Positions 9,313-17,790 of a stretch of DNA of 64,000 nt are shown here, in pieces. The translations under genes were made by a program, and so were the position numbers. Position 1 is the stretch's first letter, and the number at the start of each line of letters is the position of its first letter. Source of the DNA: Balneolaceae bacterium. Lineage in GTDB: Bacteria; Bacteroidota; Rhodothermia; Balneolales; Balneolaceae. Below the pieces are notes generated by a model that was given only the letters and a program-made list of their open reading frames with translations, ran no database searches and was not told the DNA's origin. The DNA is taken from assembly GCA_017640665.1 (NCBI GenBank), contig JAEPQE010000001.1, positions 417,262 to 481,261 of the forward strand. The letters are read 5' to 3'.

Positions 9313-9732
9313 ATGAAGAAATCTATACTACTTTTGTTAACCGTATGCATCTCAACAGCTGCACTCGCACAATCCGAAACTGAACTCATTACCGAGACCA
9401 TCAACGATTATATTGAAGGGACTTCATATGGAAACCAAGATCAGGTACGTAAAGCTTTCCACCCTGATCTAAATCTTTATTCCATTAGAAATGGGAAACT
9501 CCATGTTTGGTTTGGTCAGGATTATATTAATGGCATAACAGAAGGAAGGAATACAGGCAGAACGGGAAAAATCCTATCCATTGATTATGAGAACAATGTA
9601 GCCACGGCAAAAGCTGAAATTATCATCCCAGGTAGACCAGCTCCTTTTATTGACTACTTCATTCTTGCTAAGGCTGAGGGTAAATGGACGATTATTCATA
9701 AAGCGTATACCGTTAAGACCTCGTCGGACTAA
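9313..9732 (+). CDS. Secreted NTF2-like (lumazine-binding type) protein
   Basis: 139 residues with a signal peptide (about 1-20, ending AALAQ) and one NTF2-like cone-shaped domain: a helix with NDYIEGTSYGNQDQV, then strands and a final YFILAKAEGKWTIIHK. These domains bind small ligands or serve as immunity or accessory proteins; no catalytic set is obvious. The gene follows the membrane AraC regulator in the same direction (95-bp gap) and may be its target. Confidence 0.75.
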   Translation: MKKSILLLLTVCISTAALAQSETELITETINDYIEGTSYGNQDQVRKAFHPDLNLYSIRNGKLHVWFGQDYINGITEGRNTGRTGKILSIDYENNVATAKAEIIIPGRPAPFIDYFILAKAEGKWTIIHKAYTVKTSSD

Positions 9733-9794
9733 GACTTTTTTATTGTGAATAATGGATATCTAAATTATGTTTAGATAATTAATTTAGACGACAC

Positions 9795-10136
9795 GTGAAC
9801 AATGTACCTATCAATTATGTCGAGTTAAAAGCTCGGGATCTTGAGGCCACCAAAATTTTTTATAACCAGGCTTTTGGCTGGACATTTACTGACTATGTTC
9901 CAAATTATACCGCATTTTCGAATAGTGGCGTAGAAGGTGGCTTCGAAAAAACTCAAGAGGACATTGTAAATGGAGTTTTGGTAGTTCTTCATCATCAAGA
10001 ACTTGAGCTTATTCAAAAAAAAATAGAGGCCGCTGGAGGGAAAATTATAGTTCCCATTTTTTCATTTCCTGGCGGACGAAGATTTCAATTTTTAGATCCA
10101 TCTGGGAATGAATTGGCTGTATGGTGTGAGGGGTAA
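9795..10136 (+). CDS. VOC-superfamily (glyoxalase/bleomycin-resistance fold) protein
   Basis: 113 residues. Features are typical of the vicinal oxygen chelate fold: the start PINYVELKARDLEATKIFYNQAFGW and the closing RRFQFLDPSGNELAVW with a metal-ligand Glu. The substrate is unknown. The start codon is GTG at 9795, since no in-frame ATG is available upstream of the conserved region. It is convergent with the pseudouridine synthase gene, 5 bp away. Confidence 0.8.
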   Translation: MNNVPINYVELKARDLEATKIFYNQAFGWTFTDYVPNYTAFSNSGVEGGFEKTQEDIVNGVLVVLHHQELELIQKKIEAAGGKIIVPIFSFPGGRRFQFLDPSGNELAVWCEG

Positions 10137-10141
10137 ATTCC

Positions 10142-11143
10142 TTAATACTCCGCCCTACACTTCTCTCTCAGCGTATCTAATACATACTGGAAATCTCCCG
10201 GGAGTTCAGAACTAAACTGAACGGTTTCTCCTGTTTTGGGATGTTCAAACCCAAGTGTTTTAGCGTGAAGTGCTTGGCGTCCTAATCCCGTAATGAGTTT
10301 GTGGAACATTACTTTCCTCTGACCGGTGTTTGGTCCATATCGAACGGACGTTCCGCCATAGGTTGGATCGCCAAACACATTGTGACCAATATGTGCCATG
10401 TGTACTCTGATTTGATGTGTACGCCCGGTTTCAAGCTTCACTTCGACCAAACTCAGGTAATCAAAATATTCCAGTACTTTGTAGTGTGTTACCGCATGTT
10501 TTCCTCTTCCACCCTGAAGTACTGTCATTAACTTTCGGTCGTGTTTAGAGCGACCAATATCGCCTTCGATGGTGCCTTCTTCTTTTGGAGTCCCCCAAAC
10601 GATTGCCCAATAGGTTCGTTCTACATCTTTCTCAGCAAACTTAGCGGAAAGAGCGGCGAGTGTTTCATCATTCTTAGCCACTACTAATATCCCGCTGGTG
10701 TCTTTGTCGAGCCGGTGTACAATCCCGGGACGTATATTTTCGTCTTCATCTTCTCCGGCTAATTCATCTACGTGATGCATCAACCCATTAACCAACGTTC
10801 CTGTCCAGTTTCCATACGCAGGATGCACTACCATTCCAGCTTCTTTGTTCACTACGATCAGGTCGTCATCTTCATGGATTATATTGATGTCCAGTTCTTC
10901 CGGTTTTGCCTCAGGCGGAGGTGCGATAGGAAGCTCGATGTAAATTTCATCTCCCGGAAGCATTTTATAGGATGATTTTTCATGCTTTCCATTCACCCAA
11001 ACATAGCCATCTTTAATCGCTTTCTGAACTTTATTTCGCGTAGCATTCTCCACAAATCCGGTGATGTATGCATCAAGTCTGATTGACTCCTGCTGTCCTT
11101 GCGGTACTTTAAATTCGTAGATTGTTTTTTCTTTTTCGCTCAA
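10142..11143 (-). CDS. rluD: RluA/RluD-type 23S rRNA pseudouridine synthase
   Basis: 333 residues. An N-terminal S4 RNA-binding domain (about 15-75) is followed by the pseudouridine synthase domain with the catalytic Asp in HRLDKDTSG and the closing motif GRTHQIRVH. RluD in E. coli makes pseudouridines in helix 69 of 23S rRNA. Assignment to RluD rather than a close RluA-family member rests on length and the S4 domain. The start is TTG at 11143: no ATG lies between the upstream stop and the S4 domain. It is divergent from the small inverted-repeat element upstream of recN. Confidence 0.8.
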   Translation of the reverse strand: MSEKEKTIYEFKVPQGQQESIRLDAYITGFVENATRNKVQKAIKDGYVWVNGKHEKSSYKMLPGDEIYIELPIAPPPEAKPEELDINIIHEDDDLIVVNKEAGMVVHPAYGNWTGTLVNGLMHHVDELAGEDEDENIRPGIVHRLDKDTSGILVVAKNDETLAALSAKFAEKDVERTYWAIVWGTPKEEGTIEGDIGRSKHDRKLMTVLQGGRGKHAVTHYKVLEYFDYLSLVEVKLETGRTHQIRVHMAHIGHNVFGDPTYGGTSVRYGPNTGQRKVMFHKLITGLGRQALHAKTLGFEHPKTGETVQFSSELPGDFQYVLDTLREKCRAEY

Positions 11144-11185
11144 ATCTTTTTGTAAGGAATTCTCAGAATCTCGGTCTTACTTAGA

Positions 11186-11210
11186 AATTATAAATTTTGG
11201 ATTCTGAATT
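11186..11210 (+). repeat. Left arm of a perfect 25-bp inverted repeat
   Basis: This sequence is the exact reverse complement of 11574-11598. It begins 33 bp before the ATG of the four-helix-bundle gene. With its partner it frames that gene completely. Confidence 0.9.
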
Positions 11211-11217
11211 TTGAATT

Positions 11218-11571
11218 ATGCCTAAAGATAACCTTATACAACAGAAAAGTTTCGATTTCTCTTTATTGATTATTCAACTTTATATACAGCTTATTGAAGA
11301 GCGTGAATTTGTAATATCAAAACAAGTTCTTAGAAGTGGTACGAGTATTGGAGCTAACATAGAAGAGGCTTTGGCAGGACAATCAAGAAAAGACTTCATT
11401 CACAAACTCTCCATATCCTCAAAAGAAGCAAGGGAAACGAAGTATTGGTTAAGATTACTCCAAAAAAGTGATCTTACTAAAATTGATGTCTCTACTCACT
11501 TACATGAGATTCAACAAATCGTTAATATCCTTACCTCAATAATCAAGACGACTCAAGAGAATTCGAATTGA
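11218..11571 (+). CDS. Four-helix-bundle protein (bS23/IVS-type)
   Basis: 117 residues, all helix, matching the S23/IVS family: FDFSLLIIQLYIQL, the conserved RSGTSIGANIEEA and KEARETKYWLRLL. Family members are encoded in intervening sequences of 23S rRNA genes and in many free chromosomal loci; they form pentameric bundles with a basic surface. The molecular role is not settled. The gene lies in the rluD-recN gap between perfect 25-bp inverted repeats, so the whole unit looks like an inserted element. No reverse transcriptase lies nearby, so it is not the Avd subunit of a diversity-generating retroelement. Confidence 0.85.
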   Translation: MPKDNLIQQKSFDFSLLIIQLYIQLIEEREFVISKQVLRSGTSIGANIEEALAGQSRKDFIHKLSISSKEARETKYWLRLLQKSDLTKIDVSTHLHEIQQIVNILTSIIKTTQENSN

Positions 11572-11573
11572 AT

Positions 11574-11598
11574 AATTCAGAATCCAAAATTTATAATT
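11574..11598 (+). repeat. Right arm of the 25-bp inverted repeat
   Basis: Perfect reverse complement of 11186-11210. It starts 2 bp after the stop of the four-helix-bundle gene and ends 2 bp before the recN ATG at 11601, so any recN transcript starting upstream must carry this hairpin arm next to its start codon. Confidence 0.9.
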
Positions 11599-11600
11599 AA

Positions 11601-13307
11601 ATGATTCAAAGTCTATACATAAAAGATTTCGCATTAATCGATGAACTTGAAGTTCAGTTTGGAGAAGGACTTAATATCCTGACAGGACAAACCGGAGCTG
11701 GTAAATCGATTATCATCGGGGCGTTGAATATGATTCTGGGCGTACGTGCTGATACTGAGGTCATCCGTCGTGGTACCGACAAAGCTATTTCTGAGGCAAC
11801 GATTAAAGTGGGAGCCAATCCTGAACTAAAGACATTGCTTTCAGAGAATGAAGTAGAGTTTGGGGAATACCTGATTTTGAGACGGGAAATCCGTCAAACC
11901 GGTAGCCGGGCATTTATTAATGATACTCCTGTAAATATTAGCGTACTAAAAGCTGCCGGAGATTTACTGGTTGATTTACATGGCCAGCACGATCATCAGC
12001 TATTATTGAAAGAAGAAAATCACCGGGGAGTGATTGACAGTTTTGGAGAAATTGATCCCGTGCTTGAGGCGTACCAGATTGATTATGTAAAAATGAAAAT
12101 GCTGCAAAAAGAGCTTTCATCACTAAAGAAAAGAGAATCAGAACTTCAGGAAAAAACAGAGCTATATCGATTTCAGGTTAATGAGTTGGAGCAGGCTCGA
12201 CTTTCAACAGATGAAGAAGAAGAGTTGAACACAGAAATGAACTTACTGGACAACGCCGAAGTATTGGATCAAAAAGCGGCGGCCATTTCGGAGCTGGCTG
12301 AACATGACGAAGCTAATATCCTACAATTACTCAATCAGCTAAAACTTAATCTCGAAGATCTTGCCCGCATTGAGCCAGAATTTGAAACCTATCTGGAAGA
12401 GGTTAACGCTGCCCGGGTAAGTATAAATGAAGCCGTTCAGTTTGCCGAGCGCTACCGAAGCAATATTGAGTTCAATCCAAGTAGACTAGAAGAGCTTCGC
12501 CAGCGACAATCAGAGCTAAACAGGCTTCAAAAAAAATATCAACGGGATATTCCTGATTTGATTTCGTATCTGAATGAAATCCAGAGAGAACTTTCGATTG
12601 CCGATAATTTTGACCTGGAGATTGAGAAACTTGAGAAATCCGTTGCTGATCAAAGTAGAAAACTAGGCGAAGCAGCTTCGAAGCTCCATAACGAGCGAAT
12701 CCGGATTGGAAAAAGATTATCAGAAAATATCGAAGATGAACTTTATAAACTTGGCATTCCTAATTCGAAACTGGCCGTTCGGGTTGACTGGCTGCAAAGT
12801 TCTAGCGGATGGATTGAAATAGATGGGATGCTTATTGATTGTACCGATTATGGCTGTGATGAAGTCCGGCTATTCATATCCACCAATAAAGGAGAAGAGC
12901 CAAAGCCCCTTGCTAAAATTGCTTCAGGCGGTGAAATAAGCCGTGTAATGCTCGCTCTGAAATCCATTTTGGCTAAAGAGCAAAGTCTACCCGTGATGAT
13001 TTTTGATGAAATTGATACCGGAATAAGTGGCGAAGTTTCAGAAAAAGTGGGGCGTTCAATGAGAATGCTCTCAAACCGCTGCCAGATTGTAGCCATCACA
13101 CATCAGCCACAAATAGCCAGTCAAGCTCATCATCACTTTAAGGTAGCGAAAGCGGAAGAAGAGGAACGAACCATCACTAAGATCATCCCCCTTTCACAGG
13201 AAGATCATATACACGAAGTTGCAAGCCTGATGAGCGGAGCCGAAATTTCTGACGCCGCTCTCCATAGTGCCAGAGAGTTAATTGAGAGAAATACCTTTAG
13301 CAATTAA
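11601..13307 (+). CDS. recN: DNA repair ATPase RecN
   Basis: 568 residues, the usual RecN length. An SMC-like head with Walker A GQTGAGKS (residues 29-36), a long coiled coil (about 150-370), the signature KIASGGEISRVMLALK and Walker B MIFDEIDTGISG. RecN acts with RecA at double-strand breaks. Expression in many bacteria is LexA-controlled; no classical LexA box is visible here, and the upstream space is occupied by the inverted-repeat element. Confidence 0.97.
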   Translation: MIQSLYIKDFALIDELEVQFGEGLNILTGQTGAGKSIIIGALNMILGVRADTEVIRRGTDKAISEATIKVGANPELKTLLSENEVEFGEYLILRREIRQTGSRAFINDTPVNISVLKAAGDLLVDLHGQHDHQLLLKEENHRGVIDSFGEIDPVLEAYQIDYVKMKMLQKELSSLKKRESELQEKTELYRFQVNELEQARLSTDEEEELNTEMNLLDNAEVLDQKAAAISELAEHDEANILQLLNQLKLNLEDLARIEPEFETYLEEVNAARVSINEAVQFAERYRSNIEFNPSRLEELRQRQSELNRLQKKYQRDIPDLISYLNEIQRELSIADNFDLEIEKLEKSVADQSRKLGEAASKLHNERIRIGKRLSENIEDELYKLGIPNSKLAVRVDWLQSSSGWIEIDGMLIDCTDYGCDEVRLFISTNKGEEPKPLAKIASGGEISRVMLALKSILAKEQSLPVMIFDEIDTGISGEVSEKVGRSMRMLSNRCQIVAITHQPQIASQAHHHFKVAKAEEEERTITKIIPLSQEDHIHEVASLMSGAEISDAALHSARELIERNTFSN

Positions 13308-13379
13308 AAATCTTCAATGATCAATTAAGAATGAATAACAGAAAAGTGTCTCCATTCTTAATTGACCCATTTTTAATTG
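13301..13379. repeat. Long imperfect inverted repeat after recN
   Basis: Arm 13301-13333 pairs with 13353-13379: an outer block (CAATTAAAAAT) and an inner block (TCAATTAAGAATG, 13 bp perfect) are both matched, with six extra bases in the left arm. It overlaps the recN stop and lies between convergent genes, so it may act as a bidirectional terminator. Its A/T-rich style is like that of repeats around four-helix-bundle genes in this phylum. Confidence 0.7.
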
Positions 13380-13383
13380 AAAA

Positions 13384-14040
13384 TTATTTAATAAGCGTCA
13401 TTTGTCCGGTACCAATTAAGCGGGTAGCGCCATTCATTTGGGCACTTACTCTATAAAAGTACATCCCTGATGGGTTCGCTCCAAGATTTACAGAAACCTG
13501 AACTCTTCCCGCCGAAGCGTTTCCAACTTGTTCAGTAATCAACTGACCATTAATAGAATAAATTGAAACGGTATATTGTGTTGCTACAGGTACATCGAAC
13601 AAGATTTGAGTGCCTGGGTTGAAAGGGTTTGGATAGTTCCCCAACAGTTTAAATTCTTCAGGATTTAGGGATTCCCCCTCATTTGAAGCCGGCACTGCAC
13701 TAGCACCTTCACTTATCCACTGGCGGATTAAATCAATATCGGATTGGTCAAGCATTCCTCCCTGTGGCATACGCGATCCGAACATTGGGCTCGGTTCAAT
13801 TTTATCGACCAGTCCACTGGAATCGGGTTCAAAAGCAACTACTACCCGGTCTCCATACGCATTCCCAACACTGCTCATAAGACTGTTGAAAGAAGAAAGA
13901 TCGACTCCTCCGTTTGCACCATGACAGTTGGTACATCGAGCATTAAAAATAGTTTGTATCTGTGTTTCATAATCTACCTGAGCAAAAAGCGGTGAGCTTG
14001 CAAAAAGGAGCACAATAATAACATGGTAACTTTTTTTCAT
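13384..14040 (-). CDS. Secreted c-type cytochrome with T9SS sorting domain
   Basis: 218 residues: a signal peptide (1-21), a cytochrome c domain with haem motif CTNCH (Cys36, Cys39, His40) and a likely axial Met in SRMPQGG, then a C-terminal type A sorting domain (from about 125, FKLLGNYPNPFNPGTQI, ending RLIGTGQMTLIK). The tail is the Por secretion signal recognised by the type IX system, so the cytochrome is probably exported to or beyond the cell surface. The partner redox protein is unknown. The gene stands alone. Confidence 0.85.
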   Translation of the reverse strand: MKKSYHVIIVLLFASSPLFAQVDYETQIQTIFNARCTNCHGANGGVDLSSFNSLMSSVGNAYGDRVVVAFEPDSSGLVDKIEPSPMFGSRMPQGGMLDQSDIDLIRQWISEGASAVPASNEGESLNPEEFKLLGNYPNPFNPGTQILFDVPVATQYTVSIYSINGQLITEQVGNASAGRVQVSVNLGANPSGMYFYRVSAQMNGATRLIGTGQMTLIK

Positions 14041-14270
14041 AATAATAGCATTGGTTTAAAGGGTAATGCGACTAATCTAGGTTAACAGAAGATATGAGTC
14101 AACTTTTATCAGGATAGACAATAGGCGAGCATGTTACATTTCCTTGTCTGCATCTAAAAAAATTAGAACATCTTATGGTGTTTAACTCTTGATATAGCCT
14201 TAACTTTCTTTTCTTGATTGTTTCAGATTCTCGTATAAATTCAAGTATCAATATTTATTAAGAGTACCCC

Positions 14271-15191
14271 ATGTATTCAATAGAACGCCTTTTAGTAGTT
14301 TTGGATCTTAACGAACACGATGAAGTGGTTTACGAGTATGTAAACCGAATGTCTCGTGTGGTAACCTTCGACTCCATCCTGTTTCTTCATGTGGCCGATA
14401 ATTTAGACATCCCTAAACAACTGGTCGAAAAATACCCGGGCTTAATCCCTCCTATAGATCAATCAATCAAAGGTGCTATCAAGACTAATATTGACAAATA
14501 CGAGGGCATCAGAAATATCAAGAATATCGAAATTGAAATTCTTGATGGAGTTAAACTTCAGACTATTTCAAAAGTCGTGCGGGATAATGATATCGACTTA
14601 TTGGTAATCAACCGAAGTGATACCCATGATTCAGAGATTACATTTCTGCAAAAACTGGCGCGTACGATTACGTGTTCAATTGCTTTAATTCCACCTACTA
14701 TTCCAGAAGAGATCAACAATTTACTGGTGCCAATTGACTTCTCTAAAAACAGTTATATGGCACTTGAGTATGCACTTAGAATTAGTGCCGATCGACCTGA
14801 AATGAATATTCTTGGTTTACATATTCTTAAGATGCCAAGCGGGTATTTTAAGACCGGACTCAGCTATGACGAATTTGCCGAAGAGTTAAAGAAAAACGCA
14901 GAGCAGGAGTTGGCACTCTTTTTAAAAGAAAATAAAACCGATGCTTCTGCTTTTAAAATGCACTACCGGCTAAAGAAAAGCGACAGTATCCCCTATATGA
15001 TTAATCGATTTTCGTTCTCTAATCAGATTGATGCGGTTGTGATGGGTTCACGTGGCAGAAATACGCTTTCATCTTTTGTATTGGGAAGCATCACTGAAGC
15101 GTTAATCGACCGCGATCAGTATCTCCCACTTATCGTGATCAAAAACAAAGACAAAAACATGAAATTGTGGGATGCCCTTTTAGAGCTTTAA
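14271..15191 (+). CDS. Tandem-domain universal stress protein
   Basis: 306 residues with two UspA domains (about 4-140 and 146-285). The second has the nucleotide-binding pattern GSRGRNTLSSFVLGS, so it should bind ATP; the first lacks a clear copy. It is a cytoplasmic stress or energy sensor. The last codons overlap the stop of the convergent TonB-receptor gene by 4 bp. The 230-bp upstream gap probably holds its promoter; no strong motif is visible. Confidence 0.85.
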   Translation: MYSIERLLVVLDLNEHDEVVYEYVNRMSRVVTFDSILFLHVADNLDIPKQLVEKYPGLIPPIDQSIKGAIKTNIDKYEGIRNIKNIEIEILDGVKLQTISKVVRDNDIDLLVINRSDTHDSEITFLQKLARTITCSIALIPPTIPEEINNLLVPIDFSKNSYMALEYALRISADRPEMNILGLHILKMPSGYFKTGLSYDEFAEELKKNAEQELALFLKENKTDASAFKMHYRLKKSDSIPYMINRFSFSNQIDAVVMGSRGRNTLSSFVLGSITEALIDRDQYLPLIVIKNKDKNMKLWDALLEL

Positions 15192-17773
15192 AACTCAACT
15201 CTATAGCTTAGCACCGGAATAATTATTTTTTGTTCTGGAATAATCGGTTGAGCCAAATTCCCATCGTAGAAAATATCCAGCACATTATTGTGACCGGTTA
15301 CATTTTGGACATCGAGTCTCCATTCAATGGTTCTTCCGGTTAGATTTTTTCTGTAATTAATTTGTATATCTGTTCTGAAATAGTCGGAAAACCGCTCAGT
15401 AAATATATCTTCTGCTAGAGTAACTCCTCGTCCTTCCTGCCTCGATAATTCGATATTAATGGGTGTGTACCTTTTATTCCCCGCATGACTAAGTTTGAGA
15501 TTAAATCCTAAAATATTGTCTTTTCGACTGCCCACATAAAACTCTTTTCCTGCAAGGAAGTTATACCCGAAGTTCCCATTATACCTTGTATTTCGGGTGA
15601 TTCCATCCCTTCCCTGATACTTTGATTCATAAAGCATTCCATTGATAAGGAAATAATAGTTATCAGAAAATTTACGCTCTAAACTAACTTCTACCCCATA
15701 GTTCCAGCCTTTACCGCCATTTACCAGTGCATTTTCAACATATCCATCGCTGATGTTTATTGTTGAAAAAGCCCCTGCGTGCTCATTTCCCGGTAATTCT
15801 GAATCTGCTAGAATCGGGACATTAAAAATATGTTGGTAGTAGAATTCAGTCTTAAAGTAGGTTTTACTGGTAATATTCGCATCAAAACCAGTAACCCAAT
15901 GACTTGAACGGGTAACTCCCAGATCTGAGTTTTTATCCACCATGGAACCGTCTTCATTAATATAGTTTGCGAAATAGTAATCCAACGATTCAATACGACT
16001 ATGCAATCCAAAGCCAGCAAAAACTGCTACATCTGGATGAAACTGCCATCGAATATTAGATCTTGGCTCAATCACTGTTTCCTGGCTAAGAAAAAAGTGA
16101 AGCAAGTGAAGTCCATTTACCATGGTTACTTTTTCGGTTGGGCGAAACTTCCAGGATGTAAATGTCTGGAAAGACCCGGAATTACCGGTGTCGTTAAACG
16201 GCTTGAAATCGTTAAAGGGAGGCTGGTTCTGAGTAGCTTTCAGGCTTGATTGAAAATCATACTTCAAAAAACTCGTTGTTAATCCAGAAGTTATAAAATG
16301 ACGGGAATTCACTTTTTTATTCAACTCAAAACTCGCTCTTATATACTCTTTTGAAAATGTGCTTTCATCCCGGAAAGTGACTGAATCTCCAATAAACACG
16401 TAATCATCCACAACCTTGGTACCCGACCAGGAGAGTGTACTCCTAAGAACCGTACTACTATTAATTATATACCGGTTAGAAATCCCCAAAACTCCCATAT
16501 TATATACTTCATCATCTTCTATATTTGGATAAATACCACGATAGTTACTTAACCCGCCAAGCCCGAATATTGAAAAAGTACCTGCCTTCTTTGTTGGGAA
16601 ATTAAATTTAAAAGATAGATCCTGAAAAATATTCCTTTCCCCTTCATCTTCAATCGGGAGCCCAACCGCGCTTAACATTGACAGTGTGGAATACCTATAA
16701 TTAAACAAATATGAAGCACCACCTCTGGAAGCCAGAGGACCTTCTGAGGCTATATCTAAACCAAGGAGACCAAATTGTATAGTCGATTCCCGCCGTTCGT
16801 TGTTTCCGCTTCTCAATTGAATATCAAACACCCCTGCTGTTGCATTTCCGTATTGAGAGGGGAATGCACTGGTTAAAAAATCGGACCTGGAGATAACTTG
16901 TGTACTGAACATGCTTATTCCACCACTGGATGTTCCTTCACTCGAAAAATGATTCGGACTCGGGATTTCGACGCCTTCCAGCATCCATAATAACCCTTTG
17001 GGTGAATTACCCCGAACTACGATATCATTTGCACCATCATCAGTTGAAACAACCCCGGCAAAAGATGACGCCAACCTTAAAGGATCTCCCACACCAACAG
17101 GGAATCTTTTGGTTTCTTCAACAGTAAATGATCGCCCACTCACCTGAGCCATTTCGTTTAACGGTGCAGTAGAAATTGAACTTACACCAACCTGTATTTC
17201 ATCCAATTCCAGTAAAGATTCCTCTAACTTAATCTCCAGAATAACTTCTTTTCCTGAACCAACCAGAATAGCGGGGATAAGTTCGTCTTTATACCCTAGA
17301 AAGCTTGCTTTGATCGTGTATCTACCGGGCTGAACATTTTCTATTCTGAAATACCCGTCATTATTTGTTGCATTTCCTTTTAATGGATCAGAGTCCACAA
17401 TAACAACAGCAGCACCCGGAATAGGAATTTGAGTCTGGCTGTCGATGACCTTACCCCTTACCGTTTGCCCCTCTATTTTTTTCTTCAGGATTATCCGATT
17501 CCGAATAACCTCATACTTTACACTTGTTCTCTCAAACAATTTATCGAGAACGTCCTCGATGGTAGTATCGTTAAAAGAAACAGTCACTCTCATATCTGTT
17601 TGGATGGATGTACTGCTATAAGAAAACCGATATCCGGTATTTTCCTCAATAGTTTTTAAAATCTGTTCCAGAGGCTCATTTTCAAAACTATCACTGATTT
17701 CGAATTTCTGTGAATAGACAGTTGAGATAGACAGAACGACGATTACTGATCCTAATACAATTCTTTTTATCAT
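15188..17773 (-). CDS. TonB-dependent receptor with STN domain
   Basis: 861 residues: a signal peptide (1-21), a secretin/TonB short N-terminal domain (about 25-105), a carboxypeptidase-like beta-sandwich (110-200), a plug (about 215-320) and a long beta-barrel ending in an aromatic residue (YRVEF). The STN domain marks a transducer that signals to FecR. It lies 17 bp downstream of the fecR-like gene, so the sigma/anti-sigma/receptor set is a cell-surface signalling unit. The ligand (siderophore, sugar or other) is unknown; there is no SusD partner. Confidence 0.85.
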   Translation of the reverse strand: MIKRIVLGSVIVVLSISTVYSQKFEISDSFENEPLEQILKTIEENTGYRFSYSSTSIQTDMRVTVSFNDTTIEDVLDKLFERTSVKYEVIRNRIILKKKIEGQTVRGKVIDSQTQIPIPGAAVVIVDSDPLKGNATNNDGYFRIENVQPGRYTIKASFLGYKDELIPAILVGSGKEVILEIKLEESLLELDEIQVGVSSISTAPLNEMAQVSGRSFTVEETKRFPVGVGDPLRLASSFAGVVSTDDGANDIVVRGNSPKGLLWMLEGVEIPSPNHFSSEGTSSGGISMFSTQVISRSDFLTSAFPSQYGNATAGVFDIQLRSGNNERRESTIQFGLLGLDIASEGPLASRGGASYLFNYRYSTLSMLSAVGLPIEDEGERNIFQDLSFKFNFPTKKAGTFSIFGLGGLSNYRGIYPNIEDDEVYNMGVLGISNRYIINSSTVLRSTLSWSGTKVVDDYVFIGDSVTFRDESTFSKEYIRASFELNKKVNSRHFITSGLTTSFLKYDFQSSLKATQNQPPFNDFKPFNDTGNSGSFQTFTSWKFRPTEKVTMVNGLHLLHFFLSQETVIEPRSNIRWQFHPDVAVFAGFGLHSRIESLDYYFANYINEDGSMVDKNSDLGVTRSSHWVTGFDANITSKTYFKTEFYYQHIFNVPILADSELPGNEHAGAFSTINISDGYVENALVNGGKGWNYGVEVSLERKFSDNYYFLINGMLYESKYQGRDGITRNTRYNGNFGYNFLAGKEFYVGSRKDNILGFNLKLSHAGNKRYTPINIELSRQEGRGVTLAEDIFTERFSDYFRTDIQINYRKNLTGRTIEWRLDVQNVTGHNNVLDIFYDGNLAQPIIPEQKIIIPVLSYRVEF

Positions 17774-17790
17774 TTTCTTTTTTCTCTTAA

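Noticed and set aside
11218..11571. Four-helix-bundle gene as the Avd subunit of a diversity-generating retroelement
   Set aside because: No reverse transcriptase, template repeat or variable repeat is near; the inverted-repeat frame fits an IVS-type unit better.
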